A stretch of DNA of 64,000 nt from Daphnia carinata (GCF_022539665.2 NC_081337.1:6362679-6426678), one strand, 5' to 3'; shown: positions 1 to 11,496, numbered from the stretch's first letter. The notes: generated by a model from the letters alone, not told the origin. Numbers and translations are program-made.

Positions 1-30
1 TTTTTTGAAAAATCAAAACTGGGCTTATAC

Positions 31-3000
31 CTTTTCTTCAGACACTTCCAGGGACTTGAGGTTGTTACCGACGACGCGCAACTCTTCTTCAAGCTCCACG
101 ATTTTCCTGTAAAATGAAACCGGATATCGTCAGTACCAAGTCTAGAGAAGCGAATACACAGTGAAAAGGAAGACGATACGGTAAAAGGGACGACTGGGTA
201 GGGTGTGGAATCACGTGCAAAATAACAATAAAAAAACAAAAAAACGGTCACCTTCCGGTGATTGTTTAAATGTGAAGCTGAACGCACAAATAGGAAGGCA
301 AAAAAAAAGAGAGAGAGGACAGAGAGTGAAACGTGCGCATGCACTTACGATTCGCCTTGCTCCGCGCGCTCTTCGGCACGTTCCAAATCTGCTTCCAACA
401 TGACCAGTTTGCGAGCAACCTATCATCGTGCAGCAACAACACCAGGCACAAAAAAGGAGATAAAAGACATATTTGGTAAGTTTCATTCTAGTGGGTTAAT
501 ATAAACAACAGACACAGATGCATGAATGGTCAGCATAGCACGGGCTTGGGTACTCAAACACTCCTGTAAAAAGACATCCAAATGTTCGAATTAGTCAGAC
601 AATGACCGTTGAGAAGTTTAAAAAAAAAATAACGAACAAATCTGGGTTAATAACTCGATCGCATGCCATCTGGTGTAACAGTAGGTGGATGGAGAAGGGT
701 AGGGTACCATGCTCTAGATGTCGGGCAATGTAGACGACGAGGTAAAAAAAAAAACGTCTGGGCTAAAGGAGATACAAATCTTACGTTTCACCGGTTTCGG
801 CGCGCTCTTCAGCACGCTCCAAATCCGCCTCAACCATGGCCAGCTTACGGGCCACCTGTGGTTCACACAAGCAACATCAATCCAATGTTTCTTAATTTGG
901 TTCTTTTTTTTTTGCCTACACACTCATCTTAGTCCTTGTCCATTTAAAGTCTACGTGATCCAACAACAACAACCAGTGGCCGTCATCGTTATTCACTTCG
1001 TGTCACCCAAAATGGGACACGAATAACAAAATTGGTTTCTTTTACGAAAAAGGAACGTGGCTCTCTCTTCCACGAATGAATATCATCTTTCAAATCTTTA
1101 AGAGTGAGGGGAGGGGGGATTCAACTTGCCTCGTCGTACTTCCTATCAGCCTCTTCAGCCAGGAAGCGGGCTTCTTTCAACTGATTCTCCAACGCATCCA
1201 TGCGCTCTTCATCGGAGAGGGAGCGGTTCTCCAACACCTTGCGCATACTGCGTGAGTACCAGACATTGAAACAGTGAATTAAAAACACTTAGCTCGGACC
1301 TAGAAAGAAATCTGCCCAGCCTTAAAAACTTAATGAATAAACTATGAGTGATGATGATGGCATTTCTTTCCTTCCTTTTCATCTAAAAATTGCAAAGGTC
1401 ATTAATCACTTGAGTAAATAGGTAAACCTTGCGTGACATCCATGTTGCTGTTGTTTTCTTTCTGAATATAATTTTTACAATCATACCTCTTCGTATTTCT
1501 TGTCAGCCTCTTCGGCAATCAGTTTGGCTTGTGCTACTTGAGCTTCCAGAATGGCCACACGGTCGTCCTCCATGTTAGTACGGTTCTCCAATGCTTTGCG
1601 GATGCTTCACAGTAGGATGAATCAGAAAAAAAGAAACAAACGTCAAACAAAAGGGTATCATCATGCAGACTCGCGTGCGTCTTTTGTTTTTTTCTTTTTC
1701 CGTGTTTTTATCAGAGCCATCAAAAAGGGAAGTCAACTAGGGAGTAGCTCTCTGGCATTCGTTACGGAGGACGATGGCGATCCATCAGCTAAAACACTAT
1801 CGGAGGAGGGGTTATATCGCCCGTCATTATCGTACGGTGTTACGTACACAAAAGGGAAAAAAACGGGAGCATGCAAAGGACACATTCTGTACAAACGCAG
1901 GCATAACGAACACAAAAAAAAAGAAACTCACGAACGTGCTGGTAAAAGACTTACAGCCCGCGTCGGAGTGAAACTCAATCGACCCTACATCCCGCTTAAT
2001 GAACCTGAACTTTGGAAACTGTGTCATTAATGCCCCACTGCCCCCCCCCCTTTTTTTCGGGATGTTCTTGTTGTCGCCAACAACAATCCACAACATCCGG
2101 CATGAATGCTATGAACTTATCCTAAGCACAGCCATATAAACCCCCCCCCCCATAAATAGTCTTGTCTCTTTAATCACGAAAAACAAAAATAAGAATATCA
2201 AAAACCAAATAAGACGAGCTAACAAAAATTCCCCACAATGAATCTCATATAAGGATTGACAAGGTAAAGATTACCGTTCTGATTCATCAGCCGAGTGGGA
2301 GGCTTCGGCCAACTTGGTGGTAGCGGTGTTCAAACGCTCCTCACTGCGCTCGAGATCTTCCTCGAGCAACTGGACGCGACGGTTAAGACCGGCGACTTCA
2401 CCTTCGGCCTGTATTCGTAATAAGCATTGCGAAAGAAAAAGATAAAATTTCATGAGTCGGGTTGAAAGATTAAACCGGATGAATAGTGTACATATCGCCA
2501 TGAGAGCCGTTGAAACGATAAGCTCGGAAAATATCACTTCGGTAATCAATTCGCTCGTTATCCCCATCAACAAAATAATCAAGAAACGAAAAGAAGAGAA
2601 ACGGACGGAAAATTTCGTTGGGGATGAAGAAAAGTTCCCAAAAAAAGACAACAGCGCATTTTTCAAGATCCTATCTCCAATGAAAAATGAATCTCAAGTT
2701 GGGAAAAAGGTGGGTAGGAAAGAGAGAAGAGTGCGGAAGAATAAGAATGACGATATTCAGGGGAAAAGAGAAATGAAAACGAATATATAAAATAGAGTTG
2801 CCCATGTTTAGAAGCTGTTGAGCCAAGGCCACTGACTAGGGACCTCTCGACCCACAGACTCACAAGCCAAGTTATATGTCCATATAAGGCATGGCCGCAG
2901 ACTACGAGTGTGTAGAGAGTCAGAGAAAGCCCGTATATTCTCTCTCTCTTTCGGTTTCCAATACAACAGCTCACGCACTCACCGGTGCTGCTGCTGGTGG

Positions 3001-6000
3001 TTACTTTTGTGTCTCGGAGAAAAGTCGAGCTATACACTCACTTCGAATAGAATTATTTTTTTAGAGGGGGGCGAAAAAGGAAATGGCAGCAGCATCGAAA
3101 AATGACAGCCAGATAGTGTTTTCTGCAACAGTGATTCCGAGTCGGGCAAACACCCATCCTGTTCATTACCACGCCTTAATAGTACACACGTACACATCAG
3201 AAACGTACAAAAAAAAGCACCTAACAAAAAGCAGCTCAAATCATCCTAACGTGGAAGAGACAGTTGAAAAAAAAGGAACTAAAGAGGGATAAAATTCGAA
3301 CGTTGATCAGAGATTAAACTGCAAAATAAGGCAGATAAAAAAAGTAATGGAGAATAGAAACGGTTAAAAGAAAATGGCACCAATAACTCACTTCTTCCCT
3401 TCGTCTGATTTCAATCTGTAATTTTTTCCTGTACTCTTCGGCCTCTTCTTGATATTTTTCGGCCTCTTCTTTCGTTTGACGCATCTTCTTCTTCAACACA
3501 TCGAGCAGTGTGCCTTGTTGGGACGACATTTTGCTACGTTGGAGGGATTTGTTGTAACGAATTAGGAAAATAAAGAGTTCAAATTTGTGAATGCCAATCT
3601 GGAATGGTACTAGTGGTGGGTGGGGACGAGAACTCCTTTGGAATGTTGTCGAGATGTTTGGTAGCCGACACACAACACTAATGGCCGCCACTCGTGTGGC
3701 TTAGAGGAAAAAGGAATAGGAAAAATAGGAATTGAATTCGAGTGGCTCGATCAAACTAAACAGGCCCAGCACACTTAAGGAATTTGGTAAAACCAAGGAA
3801 TGATGTGGTGGCAGTGGTATGGAATGGTTTCGACGATGGCGGCCAACGGAATGAAAAAGACAAAAACTCTTGTGGGGCACCACCTGCTCTCGAGAGACGA
3901 ACGCGAAACTAAGCAACCGATCGTCTGGCCGTGTCGGTTATCAAGAGTTAGACACACACACACACGCGAACACACACACTCACTAGGAGAGTCACAGAGA
4001 GAGAGAAGGGCCCTACCATAAAAGCCACTCCCTCCCAACGCCCAAATTTGGTTTTGGTTTTTATTCTCAATCAGGACAACTACGGGCTCTTCTTAACTCG
4101 AACCTTTTTCTCACCACTGATTTTTCTCTTTACACACCTAGAAGCAGACGATTGTCAACATTTTCCAAAGACCGTCTGCTAGATAGAAACTGACGTCATC
4201 CTAAGAAGGTATCACAAAATTCTCTTTAGGACATGGAATAAGCGAACGCCGCACCAATTATGGTATGCGACACGGAGAAGTCGTTTCTTCCGATTGAGAA
4301 AGAAAATCGTCGTGGTGAAAAAAACAACAAAAGACTAGACGATTCTGATTCACTGTTACGTACATTGTACAAAAATGGGTTTTTTCTCTTTCCCGTCTAA
4401 TTTTTTTTTCTTTTTCCCTTCTGGAAGGGGGGAGGTGTTTGGACTTTGGAGGGTTTTTCGTAGAAAAACAAAAAAGAGAATTTAAGATTGTCTTGTGTGT
4501 GTTTGTGTGTGTATGGCTGTATAGTAGAGACCATGCTGGGTGTTTTGGAAGATCGTGTCTGCCCCGTTTGGTATGAGTCACCGGCGTTGATGACTGACAC
4601 CATGAAAGCGAACCTAACACACAAGCACGGGGCCAAAAGTCAAGAAAAGGAGAAAAAAAAAATAAGATGTACAGATAAATAAACGAGCGAATCAACAAGG
4701 TCATCACGCGCTACTAGCACCACTGGTCAAAAGAATAGGGCAAAGAAGGGAAGCTTGTTTAACTGAACTGTTGGTATCTCTCTTACTAAATTTTCCTCTT
4801 TTTTTTTCTTTTTTAAAGTTAAAAACTAAAATTGTTTTGTTTTTCCATATGGAGGACAAAGAGAGGAGGGCTGCTGGCTGGGGCACGATGACCTTCTTTT
4901 CGCAGTCATCCACTTTCCCCTCTCATGCCCATGAATGGTGAGAAAAGCAAAACAAAAATATAAAATAATAAAATAAATATTCAGTCTTTTTAATATATTT
5001 TTAAAAGAATTCTCCCAGGAGGGAAGAAAAGAGAAAAAGAGAGAGAGGTGCGCGCCTCCGGGAGTCAAAAATCGGGACTTCCAGACTTGGATCTCTTCGA
5101 ACTGGGTCTTTTTTTTTTGTTGTTGTTCGTTCGGTGCAAAAGCTGCGTCTATGTAAGGTATTCTCTAATGTGCAGAGAGAACTATTGCTATCAGCGTACA
5201 GCATTCGAGATCACCGTTTTCTATGATTTCTCAACGAAAGGAGAACAAGCCAACAAAAAAAAAAGTCGTGATTGGGCGGAAATCCGTGGCTTGTTGAACC
5301 ATAAAAAATGATAAGATTACATTATAGAGTAGCGAAAGAGAGAGAGGGATTTGAACCTCATTTCGTGATCAAGAATGGATTAACTATTTACACAGCTTTG
5401 CTGTAGAGCCGACTAACCCGTTTAAGCTGATTGTTCATGATATTGTGCAACTCGTTTTTGATTATGTTGAATTTCATCATGGTATCAGAACTGAAGACAG
5501 AGGAAGCAAAAGCGAAACCGGGGTAGTCGGCGCATCGGTTCTTACGCCGGAATTTCTCTGCCAACACTTCCGTCCGGACGCTTTGGCATCGCAATTTGGA
5601 GAGCTCTTCCGCTTCGGCATCGGCTCCGGCTTGCTGGAGTTGTTGGTTGCTGCTGTTGCCGTTCAAGTCAACCTCTCCCGTCGCCGGATGATGACAGCCG
5701 GCTTCGTGGCTGTTGCTGTGCCCGTCGCTGCTGCCGCCGATCGGATCGGGTCTGAACCGCGGCTCAGAATCCGAATCGAAATCGGATTCTGACTCAACCG
5801 ACAACCCGGTGCCTGCGGCGACATCAGCGGGCCCAACTGATTGTAGCGACAAACAGTTGTTGTTATTGTTGTTGACTTGAACGAACGCTCCGACCGTCAC
5901 GTTCCCGTTAGAAAGGCGGCTGACGTTACCCAGGCCGTGTCGCTCCAGAAGTTGTTGAACGGCCCGCGAGACGGCCACTGACGGACGAGTCGACAGGGCG

Positions 6001-8270
6001 TCGCTCCTTGACAAGTCGGTCATATTCTCTTCGTCTTCCATGAGGACTGCTGTCGTTGCACTCTGGATGTCCACCAGCATATTCTCAACGTAAGATTAAG
6101 TGGCGGTTTGTTTTCGGAATGCTCAGCTGTTCAATAGTCACACACTTTCTCGTTGTTGTTGGTGGTACTGGATGATGCTGCTCTTGTGTTATTGTTGTTG
6201 TTCAGAATTAGAAGGAAAAAAAAACAGACGCCCGCGCGACAGCACCGCCAACGCAACAGCACTACCGACTAGTAGGAAAAAGTTGTTGAACTGTTGCCCA
6301 ATTTTTTCTTCTTCCTTTTTCTAGTTTTCTTTTTTTCGTTTGCTTCTCCGTCTTCTTTTTTACGTTTTTATCACTCGTACACACTCTCTCTTGGCAAGGA
6401 GGGGAGGGCTAAAACACGAGGCCAGCCTTCCATGTGTGTGTAGACCGTGCTGTTGGTAGTTGGACCACCCTACCAACGGACAGTTTTCCCTTCTCTATTT
6501 TCGACTTTCGGGGACGAGACGTCTGGAGTCGCCGGCAAAGATTGCCGTTTTCTCTCCGATAGCGATAACCCTCCCACCAAATTTACACTCACATAGTAGC
6601 CACGTATGCACACACAAGCAGACAAGTTGTTGGGGAAAAAAAATGCGGGCTCCTACATGAGCACCATCTATCGAAGCCAAGTTGAACTTGGATGAAACTT
6701 TTTTTTTTTGGATATAGGCCAGTGTTATGGCGCCAAAAATGAAAAAGGTCAAACACAATTTTCAAAAGAAAATCAAAATATTTGAGAACAAGCGGAGGGG
6801 AAAACCAGCAACGGCTTGCGAATGTTACTTGCCGTAACTTCCACGATGAAGCTAGACAAGAAACTATTTCTATTCCTATTTTTTTCCTTTCATCATCATC
6901 GAACCGATCGGACGATGAAAAACACTGGGAAACTTTTTCGACTATGCCCCCCTCCGAGTCTCCAATGCTCCAACATGATTTCTAAGAATAGCTCACTTTC
7001 GGTCGAACGGGGAGAGAAAAAAAAAGAGTCAATATGTCGAGAGTGCCATCTAACGCCGTCCAGTTTCCGCTGACGTCAAGCCATGCAGTCTTTCACGGTT
7101 CTAGTTCGTGTATGCGGTCCATATAAGGCCCGAGAACAAGATCATCCAACAGAGGCGTCAAAGAGACGAAGAAAAACAGAGGCCAGGCAGCCCAGTTCTA
7201 CTTTTAGCATTGGTCGATCCTCTTTTAGCGCGTTTAGCGCACAGCAAAAATGCGCTGGAATAGTTTTTTCTCTTTTCGTTTCATTTTGTTGGTGCTTTAT
7301 TTTGCTCTTCTTCTACCCCTTTTAAGCCTCTCAATTTCTATACAAAATTCCATCCGTTGGTCCAGGATACGAAAAGAACAACAATAAAGAATATTTATTT
7401 TTATTTTAAATACGCAAGGAATTTTTTTTGTTTTCTTTTCATGTCCTCATTTCCCATTCCCTATGTCTGCCGTCGAACGACGGCAGTCACAACCGTCCCC
7501 GCAAAGAAAAAAAAAATACTAAAATCTCATCGATTGAGATCTCTTACAACAGGGAGGACTTTTGAACTGCACAGCAGTAGAGAAACATATCTGTTTTCGG
7601 GCCAAGGTGAGTCAGCATGAGTAACGTAGAGGAGTTGTTAAGAGGGACGCGCTAGATGAATCAAAAGTGAAAGTTTTTACGTAATGTCCTACCCAAAACC
7701 CCTTGTCCCCTTAAAAATCCTGCCAGACGGCGGCACCGTGTCCCGCCACACATTAAAAAAAATAAATAAAGGGAACAAAATGAAAAATTCCAGTAGCTTA
7801 TTCGTTCAAAATGGCTTTTCCTCTGGCGAGATGTTTTCGATGCGATACGAGGTGGAATAGTATCGTAGTATATTAAAGAAAACGAGACTCACGTTTTGGA
7901 GAGCTTTGTCCTTCTCTTCCAGCTTGGCGTTGGCGGCCAACAGCTGCTCCTGGGCCTGATCCAGGTCGTTCTCCAATTGCTGCATCTTTTTCTGGAGAGC
8001 GCGCACTTCTTCCTCCGACTGTACGATGATTCATTTCGTTGTTAATTGAGGTCAATTGGCGCATAACATAAGCAGAGAAATCATTGTAATATTATCTGAT
8101 TCATTAGAAAAAAGAACATGGATTTTGTTTGTCCATTTCTTGTTTTCGATTCGAACCTTTTCGGCGCGGAGGTTGGCATCGCGGGCTTGCTGTTCGCAAG
8201 TATCGGCGCGATCCATGGCGTTATCCTTCTCCAGCTTCATCGCCTGCATTTTCTTCTTGATGGCGTCCAT
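31..8270 (-). CDS. Tm1: Tropomyosin gene, 5' part, multiple alternative isoforms (partial, runs off left edge)
   Basis: Coiled-coil actin-filament protein; regulates myosin access in muscle and stabilises cytoskeletal actin. Coding exons read on the minus strand: 8157-8270 (residues 1-38, starts [20 protein letters not shown]), 7893-8018 (39-80), 2275-2408 (81-125), 1487-1604 or 1130-1247 (next 39 residues, alternative), 785-855 or 349-419 (next 23, alternative), 31-106 (25 residues, [20 protein letters not shown]). All junction phases agree. The remaining exons (about residue 214 onward, including the alternative C-termini) lie outside the window. Two further first exons, at 3392-3529 and 5418-6080, splice in phase 0 to 2408 and give shorter or atypical isoforms. 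Heptad periodicity is continuous. The symbol follows the Drosophila gene with comparable isoform complexity; strict orthology is inferred. Introns are much longer here than in the neighbouring genes, up to about 5.5 kb, and hold the alternative promoters. Confidence 0.95.
349..419 (-). CDS. Tm1: Tropomyosin alternative exon encoding [11 protein letters not shown] (second mutually exclusive pair)
   Basis: A 71-nt exon encoding [20 protein letters not shown] followed by QGE, ending two bases into the next codon before the donor GTAAGTGC. The homologous 71-nt exon at 785-855 encodes [20 protein letters not shown] followed by TGE. Both join to 31-106 (completing Ser or Thr, then KIVELEEEL). Use of both in tandem would break the heptad length, so mutual exclusion is expected. 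Confidence 0.85.
785..855 (-). CDS. Tm1: Tropomyosin alternative exon encoding [11 protein letters not shown]
   Basis: A 71-nt partner of the exon at 349-419, same phase (starts phase 0, ends 2 nt into a codon). The acceptor is CACAG at 856-860 and the donor AC|GTAAG at 784. The peptide [20 protein letters not shown] matches the canonical arthropod muscle tropomyosin at about residues 165-187. Confidence 0.9.
1130..1247 (-). CDS. Tm1: Tropomyosin alternative internal exon (version B)
   Basis: A 118-nt exon encoding [20 protein letters not shown] and onward to DRKYDE, in the same phase as the 118-nt exon at 1487-1604. Only one of the two can be used per transcript. Its downstream donor is GC rather than GT (GAG|GCAAGT at 1129-1128), a recognised minor splice type with otherwise perfect consensus. 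Confidence 0.9.
1487..1604 (-). CDS. Tm1: Tropomyosin alternative internal exon (version A)
   Basis: A 118-nt exon encoding [20 protein letters not shown] and onward to DKKYEE, followed by a canonical donor (GAG|GTATGA). It is clearly homologous to the exon at 1130-1247 in length, phase and the [13 protein letters not shown] framework but diverged in the middle ([20 protein letters not shown] versus [20 protein letters not shown]). Such pairs distinguish muscle-fibre-type isoforms in crustaceans and insects. Confidence 0.9.
2880..2889. promoter_or_regulatory. CArG box CCATATAAGG (candidate SRF site)
   Basis: Exact match to CC(A/T)6GG in the tropomyosin intron between the short first exon and the shared exon. 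An identical decamer recurs at 7119-7128. SRF binding to such sites drives muscle and cytoskeletal actin-related genes; function here is inferred only. Confidence 0.4.
3392..3529 (-). CDS. Tm1: Tropomyosin short cytoplasmic-isoform first exon (internal promoter)
   Basis: A 46-codon exon beginning [20 protein letters not shown] and ending IRRREE before the donor GTGAGT at 3391. It joins in phase 0 to the shared exon at 2408, replacing the first 80 residues of the muscle form. Arthropod cytoskeletal tropomyosins use this type of alternative N-terminus. Its promoter must lie within the intron between 3.53 and about 5.4 kb. A palindromic CRE (TGACGTCA, 4191-4198) and CA-rich repeats sit there. 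Confidence 0.85.
3530..5417. other. Tropomyosin intron / internal promoter region
   Basis: No further coding exon is supported. It contains CA/GT microsatellites (about 3952-3984 and 4494-4512), purine/pyrimidine-rich tracts, and one palindromic CRE (4191-4198). It should include the promoter and 5' UTR of the short cytoplasmic tropomyosin. Confidence 0.5.
5418..6080 (-). CDS. Tm1: Tropomyosin atypical long first exon, Tm1-I/C-like (low-complexity head)
   Basis: Open reading frame from ATG 6080, 221 codons to a donor CGG|GTTAGT at 5418/5417, phase 0, so it can join the shared exon at 2408 to give ...[17 protein letters not shown]. The head has an Asn run (about residues 70-77) and Ser/Asp/Glu-, Gly/Ser/His- and Gln-rich stretches. 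It ends in a helical segment of about 60 residues ([20 protein letters not shown], then [20 protein letters not shown]). This resembles in plan the Drosophila Tm1-I/C isoform, which lacks the normal N-terminus and acts with kinesin-1 in oskar mRNA transport. Functional equivalence is inference; the exon could alternatively be a separate nested gene ending at 5388. Confidence 0.7.
6081..7892. other. Tropomyosin intron with CRE/CArG pair
   Basis: No coding exon is supported. A palindromic CRE (TGACGTCA, 7071-7078) and a perfect CArG box (CCATATAAGG, 7119-7128) lie 41 bp apart, about 1 kb upstream of the atypical first exon. The rest is homopolymer-rich intronic DNA. Confidence 0.45.
7119..7128. 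promoter_or_regulatory. CArG box CCATATAAGG (candidate SRF site)
   Basis: Second identical CArG decamer, close to a CRE at 7071-7078, upstream of the atypical tropomyosin first exon. Confidence 0.4.
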
Positions 8271-8272
8271 TT
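8157..8272 (-). CDS. Tm1: Tropomyosin muscle-type first coding exon
   Basis: Encodes tropomyosin residues 1-38 from ATG 8270, with the invariant [20 protein letters not shown] start, and ends in a GT donor (GAAAAG|GTTCGA) at 8156-8155. It is followed by the 42-codon exon 7893-8018 ([20 protein letters not shown]). Together they give the standard 80-residue N-terminus of high-molecular-weight tropomyosin. The start is certain by homology. Confidence 0.95.
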
Positions 8273-8876
8273 CTGCTTGGTTTTGTTTGTCGACTTACGT
8301 GAAAATTCAAAAACTAATTGAATTTTTCCAATCCCGAGAGAAACATGTAAACAAAACAAAACAAAATTAGTTTAGCAATTTTACGGCATCACATTTTTAA
8401 TGGTGTAAAAAATGCGGGAGTCTTTTCTAATGGGGGTAGCAGGGGACGAGACATCACATACACGGATCTTAACAAATGTAGAGCATCAACGCAACGATAT
8501 TTCCGACCTCCAGCTGAGCATTGCTCAGCTGCATATGTATGTGTGTGTGTGTGCGTTGGCTATTCTTAACCCGCCCCTATCTAGCTCGGAATTCTTTCAC
8601 TCTGCCGCAATGTCGAAACGCCTCCCAAACCCCCTTCACATTCATTATAAACGTGAATACAAACATCAAAAGGTTAAATGAATATCGTTCAATAAAAAAC
8701 GTCAGTTACAAATGAAACAAAAATGGGCATAATAAATACAAATGCAAGTCCCCAACATAAATTCGTTTCGTTGTATGCGGTTAACTAACTAAATCAACCT
8801 GATTCCAGGAGACGGACAGGGACAGACGAAAGCGAGTTGCAATGGCCCGCGGGACAGACTGTCCCTTTCTACAGCG

Positions 8877-8886
8877 CCAAATATGG
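8877..8886. promoter_or_regulatory. CArG box CCAAATATGG (candidate SRF site)
   Basis: Exact CC(A/T)6GG match between the presumed untranslated exon (9302) and the muscle start codon exon (8270), where tropomyosin genes often carry muscle enhancers. The identical decamer recurs at 12434-12443. Confidence 0.4.
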
Positions 8887-9301
8887 CAAACGAAACAGCG
8901 CTGCGTTTGGGATCGTTTTTGTTTTGTTTTTCTCGAACGTGAATAGATTTTAGACTACTGTCTTCTGACAAGGTCAAGTCCAACTTCATTATGAAATCTC
9001 TTCACTAACGTCACAACCAGACCTTAGTATTACCTTAACAGGAAAAGTTTTCACTAAGCAATCCGAATGTGTGTGTGTGTTTGTGTTACAGTCGGACGAC
9101 ACTGGTTTCAAGAAATCACTTTTTTTTTGTTTGTTTTTGCTTTGTAGCTGAAGGTGTCCCAATAGTTAAGACGAGGATGGGTACAGTATTGAGAAAATGT
9201 GTTTGGCAATTACAGAAGTTGAGAAAGGCAATGTTACAAAGTTGAGAGATAAGAACAGAGAAGATCGGGATAAAAACAATCAGCGTAAAATGCGAACTCA
9301 C

Positions 9302-9414
9302 CTCGTGAATTGAGTGAGGAGCGAGCAACCCGTCAGGCGGCTACGGCGACTGAAGAGCAACTGTTCTAGCTTCGACGTTCCAGCCGACTACCCAATAACT
9401 CGGCGGAGCCAACT
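9302..9414 (-). promoter_or_regulatory. Tm1: Probable 5' untranslated exon and promoter of the muscle tropomyosin isoform
   Basis: On the minus strand a strong donor (GAG|GTGAGT) lies at 9302/9301, about 1 kb upstream of the muscle-type start exon. That start exon is preceded by an AG at 8274-8273 two bases before the ATG. Upstream is a CTATAGAA element (minus strand, about 9439-9445) some 30 nt before a CACAGTT initiator-like site (9411-9417). A second initiator-like TCAGTC is at about 9348-9353. The acceptor at 8273 has a poor pyrimidine tract, so the exact exon and transcription start are uncertain; cDNA 5' ends would settle it. Confidence 0.4.
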
Positions 9415-11472
9415 GTGGAGTGTAGACTCGGGGTAGCTTCTATAGCCAGTTTTTTATTTTGCTCTCCCTTACTCCCCTCCCGAGAAAATACCCACCTCCT
9501 TCTCTCCCGTCCTTGCAATGAAGAACCCGGTTTTTTCGGATCCCGCCCGTAGAAACTTTTTGCCCGCCTACACGTTTTCACTCTCACTCTTTTTCCTACC
9601 CATTCCTTTTTTCGCTCTCAACCTCTCCGTCCATTAAAAGAAACACTTTTTTATTTCCACACTCGACATATTGATCTAATATCTTCAGATGAATCCGCGC
9701 GAACGCGCTTGGAGGTTGCGCTCCGTGATTGTGTGGTTTGTTCTTTGAAAGAAAGTGACTGTTCTGTTCGGTTTATAAATCTCGTGTTCCCTTTTTTTTT
9801 TTTGTTTCTACTTCCAAGTATGTAATTACATTTTTTTCCCCTCCTCAGAGTACCAATTGAACTGTTTATTTTATTGAAATGCATCATTTAGTTTTAAACG
9901 CAACAGCCGCAGTTGGAATGATTGAACACTTTGAGTAAAAAGTGTCCTCAATAAGACGGTATGTGTAAATGAAAAGGAAAGTGAAAATGATTGCAAGTAC
10001 ATTACGGGCGAACAGAAAGAGCGACATGGAATTCCATACCCCAAATGGGTGAGAACTTATTCCTGCCGCAAGCTGCTCCCGACTGTTAATGGTTATGACG
10101 TAACTGGTGGAAGATTACATCGTCGTTTACAGTCGAGATAACCTTTTTTTGATGACACTTGACTTTCTTTTTTCTTGTTCGGTATTTCAGCGTTAGAGCT
10201 GTATGATGCAAACCTAATCTACTATCAAATTTAAAGGCATCTAGTTAGCTTAGAACTGGCGGAGCAAACGCGGAGTGCGCTACGAATGTCGAAACCGTTC
10301 GCTCTGATTCCAAGATTAAATTCGTGATAGTGTCAGGTATTTAGCAAAGTAATCTGAGGCATATTCAGATTTTGCATCACCTTTGTTTGCAGTCGTCATC
10401 AATGAAACAATAGATTCATTAACCTTGTACCCAGAATGCGCAGCACACGAGCTCGTGCTGAATTCCAAAAGGTGACGGGAGTCACGAATTTTCTGACTGT
10501 TTTTTTTCCCTCTCCCTCACGAGGTCGCCGACAATCCGACGACTTGGACGATCAACGGGAACGTACAACGGAGAACAGAATAAGAGGCAGAGAATGGACG
10601 CTATAGTCGAATTCTTGAAAAGGGAAAATCGATACGACCTTGCCGATCCTTGCCACTGGGCTTTTCAACATTTCCTTCCATCGAAGATCTACACGTCGTC
10701 GTGTGCAAGACATTTAGCGCATATCTATACCTATCTATCCCCAATTGCTCACGACCTTTTACGTCTTTTCGAAACTTTTTAATATCTCAGCGTTCACCAG
10801 TTCGTCAAGCATGTTTTGCTTTTTTTTTTCCACGTTTCACTGCCGTCTTTTTTGGTGTTGCGTTATAACCGACGCCAAAACATATCTATATAAACATACT
10901 TTGCATTATGCATAACTGACACTTTCAATGCCACCAGTTGATTGTCAGTATTTATATGAAGAAAACCAGAGCGTAAGAAGAACATACAAATTGGGGTCAG
11001 CCATGACCGACGAGACAAGCGAATGAAAAAAAAAGTGAAAACAAAGTATCACTGGCGACGAATTAGATTTCTTTTTTCATTTTTTTTTTGGTTGTTCTCT
11101 GAGCCCGGATACATAATACCTCAATAGCGGATTTGTGCTGATCTCGGCAAACTACAAGCGCTGCTACCGCTGTTACGGGACATGCATGTATGCGCGGGTG
11201 CGCTCACGCACCAAAAATGGACCGGGATGTCGAGTCCATCCCTTCGCCATCAGTTCGGGACTCTCGAGAAACAAGAGACCTGACAAAAAAAAAAAATAGT
11301 GACGACGTCGATTGGCGTCGGTTGCAGACCGATCTGATGGAATGTCTCATTCGCATTTATCCGCATAAACAAGAAACATTCTTTCATTCGTGCCTTGTGT
11401 CTGTAGGCCACGGTCGCACTGTGAAAACCCGCAGTAGTCGTACAGTTAGGCACCCATTTGTTTGTTTTGCTT

Positions 11473-11496
11473 TATATATATATATATATATATATA
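11473..11496. repeat. (TA)n microsatellite
   Basis: About twelve uninterrupted TA dinucleotides in the tropomyosin-MRG15 intergenic region. Confidence 0.9.

Noticed and set aside
1551-2030. 159-codon plus-strand ORF in tropomyosin
   Set aside because: Overlaps the alternative tropomyosin exon on the minus strand, then continues through intron with poly-Lys/Phe runs; no homology.
2041-2151. Two poly-C runs (2041-2050, 2141-2151) as possible structured element
   Set aside because: Simple intronic homopolymers; nothing pairs with them and no function is suggested.
10594-10782. ORF starting MDAI, like the tropomyosin start
   Set aside because: Only the first four residues match by chance; what follows is unrelated and on the opposite strand.
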